A stretch of DNA of 64,000 bases from Cichorium intybus (Eukaryota; Streptophyta; Magnoliopsida; Asterales; Asteraceae), in contig CM042017.1 in assembly GCA_023525715.1 (NCBI GenBank), positions 81,125,357 to 81,189,356 on the forward strand. The letters are read 5' to 3'. Of this stretch, positions 52,471-64,000 are shown one piece after another; the stretch's first letter is position 1, and the number at the start of each line of letters is the position of its first letter. The notes beneath the pieces are model-generated. The model searched no databases. It was not told where the DNA came from and saw only the letters and a list, made by a program, of their open reading frames with translations. A program made the position numbers and the translations under genes.

Positions 52471-53316
52471 CTAATTAACCGAGTCGAAAGCCTTGTTAAA
52501 GTCAGCATTGAAAAGGAGGATCTTTTTGTTTTTCTTCTTACCCCAGGCACATACTTCGTTGAAAATGAGGGGTCCCTCCAATATGTTCCTGTTCAAAATG
52601 AAAGCAGACTGTGTTTCCCCAATGCATTCCCTAATAACCAGTTTTAGTCGGGAGGCAAGAAGCTTGGCAATAACTTTATATAATGAACCGATCAGACTAA
52701 TCGGTCTATAGTCGCCAAGGGTAATCGGATCTTTGATCGTTGCAGCAAGTGAGATAAACGACGAGTTACATCCCCGCGAAATCCTCCCCCATTGTTCGAA
52801 ATGTCGAATACAAGCCACAAAGTCCATTTTCAAAATATCCCAGAATTTTTTGAGGAATTTGAACGTGAACCCGTCTGGACTAGGGGCCTTATCATTCCTG
52901 CAGACCCAAACGGCATTTTTTATTTCAACATCCGAAAAGCGTAGTTCCAGGAACTCACGGCTATGATCAGAAAGACACTGAAATTTATTACTTTTGAACT
53001 TAGGACGAGTGGGCCATTTTTCCTTAAATTTATTAGAAAAGAAGCGAAATACTTCCTCGTTTATGAGGTCCGGCGATGTGACCCAAACGCCATCAATGAG
53101 AAGACCATGTATGTGATTTTTCCACGCACGGTTAGCCACAAACCCATGAAAGAAGCGCGAGTTTTCATCACCATCAATAATCCATTTGATGCGAGCTTTT
53201 TGTTTAATGTCCAGCAATTTAAGCCTCTCCGATTCCTTAATTCTACAGGAAACAGCAGCTCTCAACGAACAATCGTCAACTCTCGGCCTACCCTTTTCAA
53301 GACGAGAATCAATCAC
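52471..53316 (-). pseudogene. LINE ORF2 reverse transcriptase, N-terminal part
   Basis: Joined to the endonuclease part by a one-base frame change in the G-run at about 53315. It holds 'KWIIDGDENSRFFHGFV' (the linker typical of plant LINEs), 'NDKAPSPDGFTFKFLKKFW', 'DYRPISLIGSLYKVIAKLL' and 'ESAFILNRNIL'-like 'TQSAFILNRNIL', then 'FNADFNKAFDSVN', the region around the first catalytic Asp (usually DFEKAFDS). It ends at a TAG that stands in place of a Trp codon. Confidence 0.9.
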
Positions 53317-54241
53317 CCCCTGGTTTCTTTAAGCTGCTTCATTTCGAAAGTTTCAGCAGGAAACTTTAAAGCACGCCATTTACGGATTTCACCTTTAATA
53401 AATTTCAATTTGTTTATTAAGAAGGCATCTGGAGCGCCAAAACCAATAAAAGACGAACAAGCCAAGCTAAAAACAGACCCAAAATCATCCTTGAGTAACC
53501 AAGAGTTGAAGATTTTAAAGGGAGGGGGGCCGAAGTCTACCACGAACGGGCAAAGCATGATAGGATTGTGATCCGACAGTTCGCGAGGGAGCGCAGTACA
53601 AGCCGAAGACGGAAAAGCAGAGATAAAATCAGAACAACTCAGAAATCTATCTAATTTGCTCAATTTGGCACCAGCCAGCTGATAATAAGTGAATTTAAAG
53701 CCACCCATCTTTGCATCAAGTAACCCAGCGTCCGAAATGAACTTATTAAAGAGGCTGGCAGAGGAAGCACAAAAAACAAAATTTATCCTCTCCTCCGGAC
53801 GTCTGACCACGTTAAAATCTCCAAAGAAAACCCACTTGGCCACCATCGAGCTCTTAATCGAAGCTAAATCCTCCCACAGTTTCTTCTTCTCCAGTGGGGA
53901 TTGGGGACCGTACACATTAACAAAAGCAATCAGACCATCCAAATTCGCCCACCTACCAATCACCACCAGGAAGGAACGAGACTTAATAGAATCAGTCAAT
54001 GTGAACAGAGACTTATCCCATAGCGTTATGATTCCTCTTGATCTACCAATTGATTTCACAAAGTCAAAGCCCACGTTATTACTGCCCAGCAATACTCAAT
54101 AACACTAACATCAACATCTTCATCCATACGTGATTCTTGGAGACCAAAGAGGGCGATTTTATTCCAAAAGCACAGACGAGCTATCTAATCACGCTTGCTA
54201 CAAACCCCCAATCCTCTAATATTAAGCGACATCAAATTCAT
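53313..54241 (-). pseudogene. LINE ORF2 apurinic-type endonuclease
   Basis: The ATG at 54239-54241 starts 'MNLMSLNIRGLG', the canonical opening with its catalytic Asn. A TAG at 54185-54187 follows 'CSKRD', and 'FGLQESRM' gives the catalytic Glu. A frame change near 54090 leads to the open part 54092-53313 with 'FVNVYGPQ', 'WVFFGDFNVVRRPEER' (Asp, Asn), 'LDRFLSCSDF' and 'RELSDHNPIML' (Ser-Asp-His). All endonuclease motifs are therefore present, split by two lesions. The enzyme nicks target DNA to prime reverse transcription. Confidence 0.9.
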
Positions 54242-54353
54242 TATGAACCAATATGTGCACCAATCTCACCCATAACTTCCACAAGGATCGCATCATCCTT
54301 GTCAATATCAAACCCAAGAATTTGCCCGATTTCCGCAGTACGTTCAATCTCTG

Positions 54354-56199
54354 TTATCGACGGATGGGGAGGGGGAAATCAGGTCTCGACTTCGAACATA
54401 AGCTAGTGGAGGGACGTGGGGTGAAATTAAGGTCGAACGAGTGAGGAGGGGGTGACTGAGAAATGGGGGAAGAACGAGAATCACCATGATTTCCAAGAAG
54501 AGAAGGATTATTACCAGAAGAGTCAACAGGAGAGGAGGATCGATCAGAGCAAAGTTCATTAGCAGAGAGACAAAACCTTCTTCTCTTAATAAAGGAGCCC
54601 ACAAAATTTCGACCCGCCCAGTCCAAAGGCTGCATTAGTGGGCAATTTGATTTGGGCATCCCATTAACGGTCACGGTATTAAACGGCCCAAAACAGCCAT
54701 TTTTAATTAAACCATTTAATGACCAAAAGGAGCCCAGTTTTTTAGGGGCAGCCACATCACCAGGCACGTTGCATCTACCTGGATTCTTATTTCCTACAGA
54801 TGAATGATGAATCAGAAGCATTAAATACAAAAACTGGTTGCACTCCCCCATGCATACGTGACGAGTTCCCATGATCATCATTATCGATCCCACCATCTGC
54901 CCCAAATTCCACCATCGACGGCAAAGGATCGTCGGCCGACCGGTCACCGGACCCAACAGAACCAGACTCCAGTTTTGATTCAGCCACCACTTCATCGCTC
55001 GCCCTAAACTCACCATCCTCCAGATCGTCATCGTCCGCCCCCGACACCGTATTGAAATCTCCATTAACATCATAATCTGAAGCATCTTCTTCCCCCATCA
55101 TCGTGTCCGAAATACCTTCGTCATCATCATTATCGTCTGAATCAAAAGTGGAATGAAGAATATTCGATTGGGCGCGATTAAAGGGAGACCAGCACTCCTC
55201 ATATTCCGAGACACCGACTTTCATAATTCGACCCTCCGACACCACCGTGATTTCTTCTTCAATTCGGCACCTACGATCCGTAAGAATGCAAATTCTACCA
55301 AAGGACATATCCCTGGCCACCACGGTCGCTTCAAAAGGAATTAACACTCTCCCAAACCGACCAGCAATTCTACCAAAGTTCTCTCTAGCCCAGAGCAGTA
55401 ACGGAAGGCCAACCACCTTCACCCAAGCCACTCTGTCGAATCGTTCTAAGAGAGACCCGTTACCACTGAATTCCGAGAACCAGTCACCAAAGATACTAGA
55501 AAAGTTGCTAACATCCTCCAACGAACGGAACTTTAAACAAACATGTAGGCCACCGATATATTTCATGGAGAAGGCTTCGTCATCCCCATGGGCCAATTCT
55601 GGATTGAGACTAACGAGGTGCTCCATACTAAGGGCCTCCCCAACAAATGTGAGATCACTCGATAACCATTCTGACATAGCGGGCGACGACGTCATGTGAA
55701 CAGGAGAAGGATTGAGGGGAGGGGGTGGAGGGGGAGGAGGTGGGGGAGGGGGGACGCCGCTGCACCCCGCCACAACCGCAGCAAAAGATCTAGAGTCCCT
55801 CATACCTTTTAGCGAGAACGAGTTCCGCTGGACGTTGGAAGGGTTTCTCATCGGCACAGCCTGAAACGAATCCTTACTTTGCCTGTCAAACTTTGCAATA
55901 TTCATCGATAGAGTTTTTCCCCCAATTTTAATACCCTGAAGTTTCGCTTCAAGCAATTCACCGGTACTTACGTTTTTTAAACGGATGAATGCAAAGGTCT
56001 TCTTGTTGACGTCCTTCTTCGTGGCAATGTAGACATCCACAATCTCGCCATATCTCCCAAATATTCTCCATAAGTCTCCCTTTTTTGAGTCTGGAGGGAT
56101 GTTAGTCACAAACATATAGATTACACCGGTGGCTTTTTCAGGCTGCCATCGCCGACGCCTCCTCACTGAAGTCCAACCGTCGCTCATGTTTTTCTTCAC
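54354..56199 (-). pseudogene. LINE ORF1, RRM-containing nucleic-acid-binding protein
   Basis: The open frame 56199-54787 (470 residues) starts 'MKKNMSDGWTSVRRRRRW'. An RRM occupies about residues 25-100: RNP2 'IYMFVTNIP' and RNP1 'KKTFAFIRL'. A poly-Pro run (12 Pro) near residue 155 follows, then a DUF4283-like region, about residues 215-340 ('LHVCLKFRSLEDVSNF', 'RVAWVKVVGLPLLLWAREN'). The last part is acidic and Asp/Gly/Ser-rich. After 54787 the reading continues in another phase ('NKNPGRCNVPGDVAAP' to 'RPDFPLPIRR') to 54354, so a small frameshift near 54800 splits the natural C-terminus. Such proteins coat LINE RNA. The RRM plus DUF4283-like layout is common in plant L1 elements. Confidence 0.88.
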
Positions 56200-56470
56200 T
56201 TCTGTAGTTTATTCCGTAATAAGTCTGTCGGTTGCTACAAAGTTCGAGTGCATTTTGGGAGCGACGATGGACATTTACCAACATAACATATTGACAGTTA
56301 GAAAAGAAAACAAAACATAAATATTGAACACAAAATCAAATTGATAATACCAAATTGCTTTGACATTTTACAAACAAAATATAGTCGTTAAATCATAAAG
56401 CTTTGCATGGCTACATCAATTAAATATATTTAAGGTGTTAATTGTTAAGTGGTAACCCCAAAATATAAAG

Positions 56471-58154
<1,684 letters not shown>

Positions 58155-58168
58155 ATAAATTGATCATT

Positions 58169-58285
<117 letters not shown>

Positions 58286-59987
58286 GTTCAATTACGAATT
58301 ACAATTACTGTGTGACTGTATGACCGAATACGGTCCATTGATTTCACAATGTTAAAATAGGTATTGTATCTGATTTCAAAATTAGAAATTTCAACTGTTA
58401 TACTAGAAATTAGGGATTTGAGTTGATTTTCATAACTGATCTATTATCATCGTAAATACAAATTAAATCGCATACTCAATCGTATCTTGTAAAATTCAGA
58501 TAACATGATTATAGTCGGAATGAAGATGGCGAATGTCTGATTTTGTTATCTTTTAATTCAAATTGATATGGTCGAATAATTTGAAGGTTTTTATTTTCGG
58601 ATTGCAATAATCGTCTGTGGTGTAATTGAGCCCACGTAAAACATGAATTTTGAAGATGTTAGATGTAATATGGATTTTTTTTATTTCGAGTTGGCAAGCA
58701 ATCACATGATAATAAGTTGAACATATTTTTAGCAGTATACATTTTGTTTTATCGAAAGACATTATATGAGAATGTCTATGAGAATGGTTCAAGTTGATTC
58801 TCCGAGAATGGTTCAAGTTAATCAATTCTTTTATATAAGATTGTAAAGCTAAGATCCACATCACACATAATCATTTGAGGTGGTGACCCACAACACAAGT
58901 GATTATGTTGATCGATAGGTTACGGTAACCAATTACATCTCATATGTAACTCTTAGAATTTTATGGGATCCATATTATCTTACGTTTAATGGCATGTTAA
59001 TCTCATCTATGACTCAAGTTTTTCAAGCTTAGGTGACCTTTATCACATAAGATTCTTAATCAAATCATCCAAACTTAAAAATCTTGTGAATTATACTTTA
59101 CTAACAGTTAGGTGACCTTTATCCCATTAGCAAACATAAAACACCTTGGCCATCAAAGGACAATGCAAATAGACAAGGTGACCCAAGAATCTATAAGCAT
59201 TTCACAATGATACACAATTGATTTTTAAAGTAGATTGCATAGATTTGAGGTTTTTCCGAATAAGGGCTTTTCAACGTTTTATTATTCTACCATTTTAAAA
59301 TGTTTTGTATCATGAATATTTCATGCATAAAATATTCCATGGTACATTTTTCAAGGTTCCAAATGTATAAAATTAAATCAATATCTCATATTCGACTTAG
59401 TTTGTTAAATTTAATATCTAATATTAATTTTGTTGTTATAACGATAAGAACCGATTTTTTTAACTTTTTAATAAAACTTTCGTTTATTATAAATTTATGG
59501 ATTTAGATTTAGTTTAAAACATCTTTAAACCTTTTTAAATATTTAAAATGTTTGGCTATTTGAAGAGTTTAAAAAAATTAAAACTCTTTTAATAAAAAAT
59601 CCAATTTTACACATCTCATGTACAAACTTTATTATTTAATTTCAAACTCCAACTTGATGTTATTATTGTTAAAATGTTCTTTTGTATGGAAAACATATTT
59701 TCAAAAATACAAAATTATATATAACAATAAATATAAACATCACAAGCATGCATCACAACATGTATAAACAAAGCCATTTTCTAGTAATAATCGTTGTGAG
59801 CCATCACAATAACTATTAAGTCATTTCCTAAAGGACTTAATTGGGGACACTTCAAGGGTCTTCGAAACACCATGCCTTGAAAGGATTTTCATAAGCTCCA
59901 TCTTGTTACATTTTTGTAATTGTAAAAACTAGTCTAAACTAATATATTACATACAAATGAAACAATACTTGTTAATACATTACATCA
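58286..59987. other. Non-coding sequence, may include the 3' LTR of the last Copia element
   Basis: There is no gene. 'gtgtgactgtatgaccgaata' near 58310 resembles an end of the GGGCTAG-type MITEs. 'ggtgacctttatc' occurs at 59031 and 59112, and 'ggtgaccca' at 58880 and 59180. On the minus strand 59750-59910 could still be translated beyond the RNase H fragment ('RHGVSKTLEVSP'). The partner LTR lies outside the window, so LTR limits cannot be set. Confidence 0.35.
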
Positions 59988-60428
59988 TCAAATGAATGAA
60001 TGAATAGCAACCACAAATGTCCAAATGGCTTTTTTATACATAATATCATCAGATGATACTCTTTTCACCAGCAGGTGACCTTCCTCTACTCTATACCTGA
60101 TATAATGGTACTTTCTGTCGATATGTCTGGGCTTTCCATGATCTCGTAGTTCCTTGGTCAAGGCAACCGCTCCTTCATTATCCCAAAATAGTTCCATTGG
60201 TTCCTGAATGGTTGGGACTACTCCAAGGTCACCAATGAAATTCTTTAGCCAAGCCGCTTCCTTAGAGGCTTCACTTGCATCTATATACTCTGATTCACAA
60301 GTTGAATCAACCACTGTTTCCTCCTTAGAACTTTTCCATGTCACTGCTCCACCATTTAATAAAAATACCCAGCCTGACTGAGACCGATAGTTGTCTCTGT
60401 CTGTCTGAACTGGCATCACTATATCCAC
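59988..60428 (-). pseudogene. RNase H of the third Copia family
   Basis: 'NYRSQSGWVFLLNGGAVTWKSSKE', given here by parts 'SQSGWVFLLNGG' and 'VTWKSSKEETV', then 'DSTCESEYIDASEA', 'LFWDNEGAVALTKE' and 'RHIDRKYHYIRYRVEEG' show the RNase H acidic residues and His. The end 'VSSDDIMYKKAIW' lacks the usual 'NPADPFTKPL', so the C-terminus is deleted or replaced. The start is an internal position in the polyprotein. Confidence 0.85.
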
Positions 60429-61420
60429 TTACTCTCAATGTATCTTTGCCACCAAGGACTAGGATTGGCTCTTTCGTCCTTCGCAAATACTTGAGTATAT
60501 TCTTAACCGCTGTTCAATGTGCGTTGCCCCGGTTTCCCTGATATCGACTGAACATGCTCAAGGCAAAGGCCACGACAGGGCGTGTACATGTCATAGCATA
60601 CATGATCGATCCCACAGCCGAAGCATAGGGTACTCGACTCATTCAGCTATTTCCTCATCTGTACCTAGGCACTGAGTCTTACTCAATTTGGTATTGCTTT
60701 GCATTGGTAATTCTCATTTCTTTGAATTTTCCATACTTAATCTTTTCAGTACCTTGTCCAAGTAAACACTTTGGCAGAAGCCAATCAGTCGCTTCTTTCT
60801 ATCTCTCAATATTCTTATCCCGAGAATATAGGTAGCTTCTCCAAGGTCTTTCATGGCAAAACACTTACCGAGCCAAGATTTCACTTCTTACAGGTTCGGA
60901 ATACCGTTTCCCATGAGCAATATGTCATCAACATATAGCACCAAAAAAGTGACTATACTCCCACTAGCTTTGGTATATACACAGGACTCATCCTCACTTT
61001 TAGAGAAGCCAAACTCCTTGACTTTTTCATGGAAGTAGAGATTCCAGCTGCGAGAAGCTTATTTCAATACATAGAGATTTCTCAAGCTTACACACCCTAT
61101 TAGGAAACTTTGCATCTTCAAAACCTTCTATTAATTCATATAAACATCCTCAGCCAATTTCCCGTTAAGGAAAGCGGTCTTGACATCCATCTGCCAAATT
61201 TCATAATCATGAAATGCAGCTATGGCAAGAATTATCCTAATAGATTTAATCTTGGCTACTGGTGAGAAGGTTTCGTCAAAGTCAACCCCAGGGTTTGAGT
61301 GAAACCTTTTGCGACCAGTCGAGCCTTGAAGGTGTGTACCTTTCCATCCATGTCAGTCTTCTTCTTGAAGATCCATTTGCACCCAACTGTCTTTCGACCT
61401 GGCACACTGTCAACCAAGTT
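60429..61420 (-). pseudogene. Reverse transcriptase of the third Copia family
   Basis: Read in several phases: 'WNLVDSVPGRKTVGCKWIFKKK' by parts 'VGCKWIFKKKTDMDG', 'ARLVAKGFTQ', 'FSPVAKIKSIRI', 'YEIWQMDVKTAFLNGKLAED' and 'FLVLYVDDILLMGNG' near 60915-60950, giving the catalytic YVDD. Further 'RPVVAFALSMFSRYQG' type text is read near 60560. Stops and frame changes make it non-functional. Confidence 0.85.
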
Positions 61421-62600
61421 TCAAACTTGATTGTCATACATGGACTTGATCTCACTGTCCATTGCCTCCTTCCACATAGCAGCCTCAGGGCTTGCCATTG
61501 CTTCCCTGTAGTTAGCTGGCTCATCCAAATTCACCAGTGTTCTATCACTGACGAACGTGTCACCATCTGGATTAATATGGAATTCATAAAACTCAGGTGG
61601 TGCGCTAACTCTACCAGAGCACCTGGGAGGAAATAAACTGATTACCTGTTCAACAGGAACTGATTCCTCTGGTTGAGGGCTAGTGTCATTTATGGTTGCC
61701 TTATTTTCAGATTCTTGAATTTCTTCAAGGTCAATGGTACTCCCACTGTCTCTTTGTAAAATGAGATCTCTCTCTCGAAAGACTCCCCTTCGAGCTACAA
61801 ATACCACGTCCTCACTTGGTCTTTAGAACAAATATCCAAAGGATTGCTTTGGGTAACCAATGAAGTAACATTTCTCACTTTTGGCTTCGAGCTTGTCAAG
61901 AGTCTCTCGTCTTACGAAGACTTCACAGCCCCAAACCTTAATATGTGCTAACGAGGGAACTTTCCCTGTCCACATTCCGTGAGGTATTCTAGCAACCTTT
62001 TTAGTAGGGACAAGATTGAGGATGTGGTCGGCTGTCTCAAAGGCATACCCCCAGAAATGTAAAGGAAGAGAAGCTCGACTCATCATGGAACGAACCATGT
62101 CTAGTAAGGTTCAATTGCGCCTCTCAGCAACACCATTTAATTGTGGTGTTCTTGGAGGAGTCAACTGTGAAACTATTCCACTTTCCTTAAGATAGTCTAG
62201 GAACTCGATACTAAGATACTCACCGCCTCTATCGGATCTGAGCATCTTTATCTTCCTGCCCAATTGATTTTCGACTTCATGTTTGAATTCTTTGAATCTC
62301 TCAAAGGTTTCAGACTTATGTTTGATTAAGTAGATGCATCCATATCTACTATAATCATCAGTAAAAGTCACATAAAATCGATTTGCATCTATTGTGTTAG
62401 TCCTGAAGGGTCAGCACACATCGTTGTGTACGAGATCCATCGGACCTTCACCTCTTTCACAATATCCAATGAAAGGTGATTTAGTCATCTTTCCCAAAAT
62501 AGAAGATCCGCATTCATCATCTGGCCATAGGTCAAATGGTTCCAACACTCCATCCTTTTGGAGTTGGGCGATGCGTTTCTTGTTAATCTGTCCAAGACGA
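61421..62600 (-). pseudogene. Integrase of the third Copia family
   Basis: Zinc-binding region near 62430-62600 ('LGQINKKRIAQLQKDGVL', 'DECGSSILGKM'). First Asp in 'LVHNDVC', followed by a TGA near 62411 where Gly is expected. Second Asp in 'MLRSDRGGEYLS' and Glu in 'LNGVAERRN' (62111-62371). Then 'LPLHFWGYAFETADHILN', 'IKVWGCEVFVRRE' and 'KCYFIGYPKQSFGYLF' (61823-62098), and the linker 'VARRGVFRERDLI' to 'NYREAMASPEAAMWKEAM' (61421-61807). At least three breaks separate these parts. Confidence 0.87.
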
Positions 62601-62605
62601 CAATG

Positions 62606-63112
62606 TCACAAGCATGCTTTATCTATACTGACAGATGAATCAATTTGAAATACACTATTACCTAGGTTGTCTACACACATCATAGTTTCATACACACTAT
62701 GACAAGGTAAGGCATTAAATAAAAAGGCACCATTCTCAAATGTCGAAATAGAACCATTCACATTATCAAATGAATATCTAATTCCTTGTCTAAATAAAGC
62801 ATGAAATGAAATAAAGTTTCGAGCCAAATCAGGCGAGTAGCAATAATCAATTAAATCTAATTTAACATCACTTCTAAGCATGAGTCCATAGACTCCAATC
62901 TTGGTGATAGGTGACAGTTGCCTGTTTCCCATGATCAGGTTCATCCTCCCATGCTCCATCTCCCTACTTTCTCTTAGTCCCTGTAGATCAGAAAAAATGT
63001 GAAAACCACATCCTGTATCTAGGACCCAAGAATGAGAAGATGATGATTTGTCATGGATAGTGTATATACCTGCATATGATGGCTTTACTTTCCCATCCTT
63101 TATGTCCTGCAA
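62606..63112 (-). pseudogene. Protease region of the third Copia family
   Basis: 'SHSWVLDTGCGFHIFSDLQG' holds the aspartic protease motif (Asp-Thr-Gly, not the more common Asp-Ser-Gly). The remainder, 'MNLIMGNRQLSPITKIGVYG' and 'DYCYSPDLARNFISFHALFR', fits the protease-to-integrase linker. It ends at a stop before 'HCRLGQ'. Confidence 0.85.
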
Positions 63113-63996
63113 GTATTTGGGGCAGCTTCGTTTCGAGTATCCCTTCTCATTGCAGTAGAAGCATTCGGCATCTTTAGGGTTTGAGACTGGAGAAATATCA
63201 TAACCAGATTTTGCCTTTGAGCCACTGCTAGATGACCCGGAATGGGACTCTCCCTTCCAATTCTGTTTCGGAGGACCTTTCCTCTTTTTCCTTTCCCATG
63301 CCCAATAGCCATTACGGGAGCATTGCTAGAAGTGGAGGATATAGTTTTACCCTTCACACCGGCTTTAGCAGTCTGTAGCATATTGTGCAACTGTGCGAGA
63401 GTTGTCTCACTGTTGTTCAAATGATAGTTCAGAATGAACTAATCATAACAATCGGGCAACGAGTTCAGAACTATGTCAATATCTAGTTCCTCGTCAAAGT
63501 GCACATTAAGCTTCATAAGCCGCTCCACGTATCTTTGCATTTTCTGTACGTGGGAGCAAACAGACTCTCCCTCCTTCATCTTGCAGGCCATGAGTGCCTT
63601 GACTACTTCATACTTTTCCTAAGGAGCTCGCTTATGGAACTTTTCATTAAGGTCCTTGTTCATCTCGTATGGCCAGTAGTCCTCATAGAACCTCTGCAAT
63701 TCAGGGACCATAGTGGCGACCATGATGCATGCCACTTTGGTAGCATCATCATAGTGTTTCTTCAATGAGGCACATTCCTCATGAGTAGCGGTTTCTTGAT
63801 CAATCTCGACGAGCTCCTTGTCAAGAAAATACTCTTTGTCCTCGAATCTGAGCGCCATCTTGATATTTCTCATCCAATCGTTATCATTGATGCCATCTAA
63901 TGTCACCTTAGAACATAGCGAGAGGATTGAGGAGAAGTTGGTGTTATGGGTGGAGTAGGGAGCGGTGGGAGCAACAGGAATATCAGGAGAAGACAT
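63100..63996 (-). pseudogene. Gag of the third Copia family
   Basis: The ATG at 63994-63996 opens 'MSSPDIPVAPTAPY' and the Copia gag region 'DWMRNIKMALRFEDKEYFLD'. A frame break near 63620 and a stop near 63438 follow. 63100-63420 reads 'NNSETTLAQLHNMLQTAKAG' and a Gly/Lys-rich basic tail. The knuckle can be read in the alternate phase around 63120-63175 ('CFYCNEKGYSKRSCP'-like), where the third ligand His is replaced by Tyr. It is the first gene of the broken polyprotein. Confidence 0.82.
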
Positions 63997-64000
63997 CTAT

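Larger units (their letters stand above)
50698..56260 (-). mobile_element. L1-type LINE, degenerate
   Basis: The T12 run at 50698-50709 is the poly(A) tail on the minus strand. Upstream on that strand come ORF2 (endonuclease, reverse transcriptase, zf-RVT) and ORF1 (RRM). There is no RNase H. The 5' limit is not certain: ORF1 begins at 56199, and some leader should lie beyond it. A weak resemblance of 50678-50697 ('atggtaatccccaagtataa') to 56450-56467 ('gtggtaaccccaaaatat') might be a decayed target duplication, in which case the element would extend to about 56449. Confidence 0.88.
59988..63996 (-). mobile_element. Degenerate LTR/Copia element, 5' end beyond the window
   Basis: The minus strand reads gag, CCHC region, protease, integrase, reverse transcriptase and RNase H in Copia order, broken by many stops and frame changes. 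The gag ATG lies at 63994-63996, four bases from the window end, so primer site and 5' LTR are outside. Its protease ('VLDTGCGFHI') and integrase ('LRSDRGGEYL') differ clearly from those of the TNT1-like element and of elements 1 and 2, so it is a third Copia family. Confidence 0.9.

Overview
This window looks like intergenic DNA from a repeat-rich flowering plant, with no intact single-copy host gene that I can recognise. The evidence is plant-type Copia LTR retrotransposons primed by initiator tRNA-Met, an L1-type LINE whose ORF1 carries an RRM, Mutator-like elements with 9-bp target duplications, GT-AG introns and very low GC outside LTR cores. The Copia and LINE proteins read like those common in the daisy family (Asteraceae). 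That placement is an inference from memory of the families, not a search result.

Layout, left to right. 1-882 is AT-rich with a short tandem duplication. 883-9990 is an LTR/Copia element on the minus strand (TSD ACATA). Its interior is a rearranged chimera: a gag-only derivative on the minus strand, an inverted gag-protease-integrase segment on the plus strand, and an RNase H tail beside the primer site. 10168-12880 resembles a decayed Ty3/gypsy LTR. 13339-24122 is a nest. A 1.43-kb sequence occurs twice as a direct repeat. One copy (13339-20623) is split by a second member of the same Copia family (14074-19924, plus strand, TSD CAATA, gag only). The other copy (21770-23201) is the uninterrupted paralogous site. 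Between them lie a broken hAT transposase fragment and a MITE end.

24130-30592 holds unrecognised decayed sequence, a Helitron-like terminus and an 1809-bp foldback Mutator-like element (26319-28127, 9-bp TSD). 30593-35858 is a nearly intact TNT1-like Copia element on the minus strand (TSD TTTAA). 35864-42700 is mostly unassigned. 44004-50275 is a 6.3-kb Mutator-like element with TIRs and a perfect 9-bp TSD. It carries no transposase. It carries a DUF1985-Ulp1 cysteine-protease pseudogene (minus strand) and a small, apparently intact two-exon gene of unknown function (plus strand). 50698 to about 56260 is a degenerate LINE on the minus strand. 56475-58290 holds small palindromic elements embedded in (TA)n arrays. 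59988-63996 is a degenerate Copia element on the minus strand whose 5' LTR lies beyond the window.

Thirteen long (TA)n arrays, about 1.6 kb in total, punctuate the window, and many element ends abut them. The genes here do not form a host pathway: they are parts of transposon life cycles (gag, protease, integrase, reverse transcriptase, RNase H, endonuclease) plus cargo in a Mutator-like element. The most interesting candidates are the Ulp1-carrying MULE with its second unknown gene and the gag-only LTR family with its rearranged chimeric member.
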